Below are positions 60,901-64,000 of a stretch of DNA of 64,000 nt, one piece after another. A program made the position numbers and the translations under genes. The stretch is taken from positions 186,001 to 250,000 of the forward strand of contig NZ_JAFVLN010000007.1 of the NCBI RefSeq assembly GCF_017377775.1, in the 5' to 3' direction. The stretch's first letter is position 1; each line of letters starts with the position of its first letter. The notes beneath the pieces were generated by a model that saw only the letters and a list, made by a program, of their open reading frames with translations, was not told the DNA's origin and searched no databases. The DNA comes from Streptomyces sp. VRA16 Mangrove soil (lineage in GTDB: Bacteria; Actinomycetota; Actinomycetes; Streptomycetales; Streptomycetaceae).

Positions 60901-63900
60901 CGGCGCTGACCGGCGCCACCGTCACCGACGACCTGTCGAAGGCCCTCGACGACGCCACGCTGTCCGGTACGCCGAGCGCGTCCGCCGGCACCATCACCGT
61001 GGACGGCACCACCGCCACCTGGACCGGCGACCTCGCCGTCGGCGCCACCGTCACCCTGACCTACCGGATCAAGGCGGGTGCCGCGGGCACCGGCGACGGT
61101 GTCCTCACCAACAAGGTCACCGGGCCCGACATCTCCAACTGCCGGGCCGATGCGACCGATCCGGCGTGCACCACGACCGCGCGGCTGACCGCGGTGGAGA
61201 TCGTCAAGAGCAGCGACAACCCCGGGCCCAAGCCCGGCGACAAGGTCACCTACACGGTCACCGCGACCAACACCGGCCAGGTGGCGATCAGTTCCGGGTC
61301 CATCGTCGACGACCTGTCCAAGGCCCTGGACGACGCCACGTACAACGGCGACGCCCAGGTCTCGGCCGGCACCGTCTCCTACGCCGAGCCGGAGCTGACC
61401 TGGTCCGCCGGCATCCCCGTCGGCGGGAAGGCCACGCTCACCTACTCGGTGACCCTGAAGGACCCGGCGACCGGCGACGGCAAGCTGGACAACGCGGTCG
61501 TCTCGGACGTCCCCGGCTCCAACTGCCCGGAGGGCTCCACCGACCCCCGGTGCGCCACCTCGGCCGGGGTCCCGTCCCTGGACATCGCGAAGAGCGCCTC
61601 CGCCTCGCAGGCCGAGCCGGGTGACAAGGTCACGTACACGGTGACCGTCACCAACACCGGTACGGCCGTGTACCGGGGAGCGACCGTCTCCGACGACCTG
61701 ACGAAGGTCCTGGACGACGCCGCGTACAACGCGGACGCGTCGGCCACCTCCGGCACGGTCTCGTACGCCGCGCCGAAGGTGACCTGGACCGGCGACGTCG
61801 CGGCCGGCCAGACGGTGACGGTCACGTACTCGGTGAACGTGGCCTCGCCGCCGAAGGGCGACAAGGTCCTCACCAACGTGGTGACCGGGCCGCCCGGCTC
61901 CACCTGCGCCGACGACTGCACCACGGACACCCCGGTCGCCGCGCTGGCGTTCGCCAAGTCGTCCTCGACGACGGAGGCGGAGCCGGGTGACAAGGTCACG
62001 TACACGGTGACCGTCACCAACTCCGGCAAGGCCCCCTACACGGGTGCGACGTTCACCGACGACCTGACGAAGGTCGTCGACGACGCCGCGTACAACGCGG
62101 ACGCGTCCGCCACCTCCGGCACGGTCTCGTACGCCGCGCCGAGGGTGACCTGGACCGGTGACGTCGCCGCCGGCGCGACCGTGACCGTCACCTACTCGGT
62201 GACCGTGGGCAGCCCGCCCGCCGGTGACAAGGTCCTCACCAACGCGGTGACCTCGGACTCGCCGGGCTCCAACTGCCCGGCCGGTTCCACCGATCCGACG
62301 TGCACGACGTCGACGCCGGTCGCGACGCTCGACATGGTGAAGAAGGCCGACAAGGCCGACGCCAAGCCCGGCGAGAAGATCACCTACACGATCACCGTCA
62401 CCAACACGGGCAAGGGCGGCTACACCGGCGCCACCGTCACCGACGACCTGACGAAGGTGCTGGACGACGCCACGTACAACGGCGACGCGAAGGCATCCTC
62501 CGGCGACGTGACGTACGAGCGGCCGACAGTGACGTGGGCCGGTGACCTGAAGGCGGGCGCGAAGGCGACCATCACCTACACCGTCACCGTCTCCGCCGCG
62601 CCCGCGGGCGACAAGAAGCTCGACAACGCCGTGGTCGGCCCACCGGGCTCCAACTGCGCGCCGGGCTCCACCGACCCGCAGTGCACCACCGAGGTCCCCG
62701 TCCCGACGCTCGCCGTCAAGAAGAGCTCGGACACGGCGAAGCCGCTGCCCGGCGACAAGGTCACCTACACCGTGACCGTCACCAACACGAGCGGCGAAGC
62801 CGCCTACCGCGACGCGCGGTTCACCGACGACCTGACGAAGGTCGTCGACGACGCCGCGTACAACGCGGACGCGGCCGCCACCTCCGGCACGGTCTCGTAC
62901 GCCGCGCCGAAGGTGACCTGGACCGGTGACGTCGCCGCCGGGCGGACCGTGACCGTCACCTACTCGGTGACCGTCGGCGCCCCGCCCGCCGGTGACAAGC
63001 GGCTGACCAACGCGGTCGTCTCCACCTCGCCGGGCACCAACTGCCCGGAGGGCTCGACCGACCCGGCGTGCACCACCGACGTCGGCATCCCCATCCTCAA
63101 GATCAAGAAGACCGCGACGCCCGAGGACCCGAAGACCGGCGACACCGTCACCTACACGGTGAAGGTCACGGCCGACGGCGAGGCGGACTACCCGGGCGCC
63201 ACGTTCACCGACGACCTCGGCAAGGTCCTCGACGACGCGACGTACAACGACGACGCGCGGGCCGACTCCGGCACGGTGTCCTACGCCGAGCCGAAGCTGA
63301 CCTGGACCGGCGACCTCGCGCAGGGCGCCACCGCCACCGTCACCTACTCCTTCACCGTCTCCGGACCCGGTGACGGCGACGGCCGGTACGTCAACGGCGT
63401 TGTCGGCCCGCCCGGCTCCAACTGCCCCGAGGGCAGCACCGACCCGGACTGCGTGACCGTTCTCCCCAGCCCGGACTACGACTTCGGCGACGCGCCGGAC
63501 AGCTACCGCACATCCCGGATCCGGGGCGGGGCGTTCCACGAGATCGTCCCCGGCCTGCGGATCGGCCGGAGCGTCGAGCCGGACCGGGACGGCGATCCGA
63601 CCACGAACGCCGGAGGCGACGCCGACGACGACGGCATGAGGACCATCACGCTGTACCAGCACCAGGACCGGTACGCCGTGGACATCCCGATGGTCAACGA
63701 GACCGGGCGGGACGCCGTCCTCGCCCTGTGGATCGACAAGGACGGGAACGGCACGTTCGACGCCGACGAGATGGTCTCCGCGACCGCCCCGCCGGGCACC
63801 ACCGACTGCCCGCTGACCGTGACCGGCCTGGCCGGCGTGGCTCCGGGGACGACGTTCGCGCGGCTGCGGCTCTTCGGCGACGACAGCGCCGCGGCCGCCG

Positions 63901-64000
63901 AGCGGGCGCTCGCGAGCACCGAGCCGGTCAGGTCGGCCGGATTCGGCGGGCCCGGCGAGGTCGAGGACTACACGCTCGTCGTCGAACCGGCCCACCTGGA
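57939..64000 (+). CDS. Giant secreted repeat protein (DUF11-like), 3' end outside window
   Basis: At least 2020 residues; the gene runs past the window end. A long signal peptide (GTVLAAVLAVVAAPLPVFGVASEAHA) is followed by a unique domain (about 60-400), one DUF11-like beta-sandwich (about 400-535) and a propeller-like region (about 545-770). A GEVTS-type domain comes next (YDFGDAPDSYGTLK, about 790-960). Seven tandem DUF11-like repeats of about 125 residues follow from residue 960 to 1840, each with PGDKVTYTVTVTNTG, DDLTKVLDDATYN and a C-x(5,13)-C pair. A second YDFGDAPDSYR domain ends the visible part. GGAGG lies 5 bases before the ATG. It should be a surface fibre or adhesin. Confidence 0.9.
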   Translation, partial: MSGARHRFRHAWVPRGAPMVGTVLAAVLAVVAAPLPVFGVASEAHARPGEVAAAAVPEDPTEVYREDFENVTGDPVLLDRYTGAAPQSMTYTANAGWLKGCNGWVLNKADSAAYAPGVADCGSWWDSTRDLSSALGQANGTADPDSNHAVAAFTVTAPSANSVEFETEQPFAVTPGRFYTFSVSSAALNCSVSGPQLKFFLMDGTTAISTSSKAINPCSDKNATTVTVGKRNVQVVHTTSDAPVLFNGSTLGIRMVNANGSNAGNDAAFDDIELLDVTPRVEKAFTPALAESNGTSTLTFTVTNTSDLRAKKGWSFNDSLPAGLTVADPAATTTTCSNGTVTAAAGGSSVALKGDLTDGQTSCTLSVNVTAAQGEYQNCPANIGALSGMNAPTECATVRFTDPGYKITKTSSPASGEKAEPGDKVTYTVVVENTGPVSTQTPVTDDLTAVLDDATYNNDASGTTGTPSYTSPQLSWNPTVAAGAKATLTYSVTLKDPATGDGVVRNTVKGSSISNCATGAESGCTTTVTVNKPPRGGYCSDVAYLSQLVGGTTSLYSVDLVTGAQSKVSDTTPGASIGYSQLDGAVYGISPDKRLGRFDPRTGKLTKTPVTGLPADISGVNNAANSIDGSLMYIRDNTTGNLFTIDIDPASATYASVLKTVRTDDLTSGGNYGNVADWSVSPADGFLYGILGDDATLWRLDPTTGAATNLGTHKLPVSAYGGVWFDNLGTFYAANNNTGVIYAVDLSVSSASAPIAKADVPDAFKAATTNATTGNDAAGCLKDYDFGDAPDSYGTLKGAGPVAAIDKSLMLGAHISSERQARTPGDDPALNALGDTFDDGVASWPKIDTSTRSYAVPVAVTNSTGAPATLSGWIDFDGSGTFDAGELATVAVPAGATSARLDWSGITGPKVGATYARLWLQAGTVASPVPTGDADTSRTVIGEIEDYPVTVERVPVSSMRITKSADSTVLAPGGILTYTVAVTNTGETALTGATVTDDLSKALDDATLSGTPSASAGTITVDGTTATWTGDLAVGATVTLTYRIKAGAAGTGDGVLTNKVTGPDISNCRADATDPACTTTARLTAVEIVKSSDNPGPKPGDKVTYTVTATNTGQVAISSGSIVDDLSKALDDATYNGDAQVSAGTVSYAEPELTWSAGIPVGGKATLTYSVTLKDPATGDGKLDNAVVSDVPGSNCPEGSTDPRCATSAGVPSLDIAKSASASQAEPGDKVTYTVTVTNTGTAVYRGATVSDDLTKVLDDAAYNADASATSGTVSYAAPKVTWTGDVAAGQTVTVTYSVNVASPPKGDKVLTNVVTGPPGSTCADDCTTDTPVAALAFAKSSSTTEAEPGDKVTYTVTVTNSGKAPYTGATFTDDLTKVVDDAAYNADASATSGTVSYAAPRVTWTGDVAAGATVTVTYSVTVGSPPAGDKVLTNAVTSDSPGSNCPAGSTDPTCTTSTPVATLDMVKKADKADAKPGEKITYTITVTNTGKGGYTGATVTDDLTKVLDDATYNGDAKASSGDVTYERPTVTWAGDLKAGAKATITYTVTVSAAPAGDKKLDNAVVGPPGSNCAPGSTDPQCTTEVPVPTLAVKKSSDTAKPLPGDKVTYTVTVTNTSGEAAYRDARFTDDLTKVVDDAAYNADAAATSGTVSYAAPKVTWTGDVAAGRTVTVTYSVTVGAPPAGDKRLTNAVVSTSPGTNCPEGSTDPACTTDVGIPILKIKKTATPEDPKTGDTVTYTVKVTADGEADYPGATFTDDLGKVLDDATYNDDARADSGTVSYAEPKLTWTGDLAQGATATVTYSFTVSGPGDGDGRYVNGVVGPPGSNCPEGSTDPDCVTVLPSPDYDFGDAPDSYRTSRIRGGAFHEIVPGLRIGRSVEPDRDGDPTTNAGGDADDDGMRTITLYQHQDRYAVDIPMVNETGRDAVLALWIDKDGNGTFDADEMVSATAPPGTTDCPLTVTGLAGVAPGTTFARLRLFGDDSAAAAERALASTEPVRSAGFGGPGEVEDYTLVVEPAHL

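Noticed and set aside
60820..63460. Possible CRISPR-like or tandem transposon array
   Set aside because: The period of about 375 bases stays in one long coding frame and encodes one beta-sandwich domain per unit.
57912..63995. A 2027-residue minus-strand open frame
   Set aside because: It is the antisense of the giant secreted protein. Its product is an Arg/Gly/Val-rich sequence without domains, while the plus frame has a signal peptide, start site and clear beta-domain repeats.

Overview
This window is a stretch of actinomycete chromosome, almost certainly Streptomyces. GC content is very high and third codon positions are nearly all G or C. GTG starts are frequent and genes often overlap by 1, 4 or 8 bases. 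The gene content (pyrE, fbaA, kynA-kynU, purA, ybaB-recR-DUF5063, ask-asd, ECF sigma, SURF1, TMEM165) resembles, from memory, the conserved central region of Streptomyces genomes around purA, recR and ask. No rRNA, tRNA, CRISPR array, prophage or complete insertion sequence was found.

Layout. 0.1-9.5 kb: PLP aminotransferase, a small Cys/Gly-rich membrane protein, DUF2617, a membrane-fused spermidine synthase-like protein, a CoxG-like protein, aldose 1-epimerase, pyrE, fbaA and a MalY-type lyase. 9.9-14.3 kb: DUF3151 and a tryptophan-to-kynurenine catabolic set (kynA, kynU and an alpha/beta hydrolase that may be the missing formamidase) with a TetR regulator. 14.3-22.9 kb: a TnpB remnant, a NarL-type two-component pair, a 13-bp repeat array in front of a P450, an ABC exporter divergent from a GbsR/MarR regulator over a perfect palindrome, and a broken SDR gene divergent from a MarR regulator. 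23.0-34.5 kb: a LAHTG cell-wall-anchored protein, a diacylglycerol-kinase-like protein, purA, an FG-GAP protein, a Ser/Thr kinase and a class III aminotransferase. 34.5-41.2 kb: GntR, a SLATT-like two-TM protein, ybaB-recR-DUF5063, a decayed hydrolase and ask-asd with an internal start for the aspartokinase beta chain. 41.6-50.5 kb: ECF sigma plus a membrane partner, SURF1, an S9 peptidase, a methyltransferase, and DUF4267 and MMPL genes behind a cluster of CTAGCG palindromes. 50.7-57.6 kb: an orphan cytochrome oxidase subunit I, a second ECF sigma unit, a MITE-like hairpin element, an SDR/flavoprotein/TetR operon with a clear operator, and a TMEM165-family gene behind a yybP-ykoY manganese riboswitch. 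57.9-64.0 kb: a giant secreted protein with eight near-identical DUF11-like repeats, running off the window end.

What stands out beyond the genes is the repeat content between them. A 36-nt perfect inverted repeat has several relatives. A roughly 55-bp palindromic element occurs three times. Two related hairpin elements keep their core while their paired ends differ in a matched way. An exact-period 13-bp array lies in front of the P450. Three pseudogenes are visible: a TnpB tail, an SDR with an internal deletion, and an alpha/beta hydrolase. Apart from the orphan SLATT-like protein, no obvious defence or biosynthetic system was recognised.
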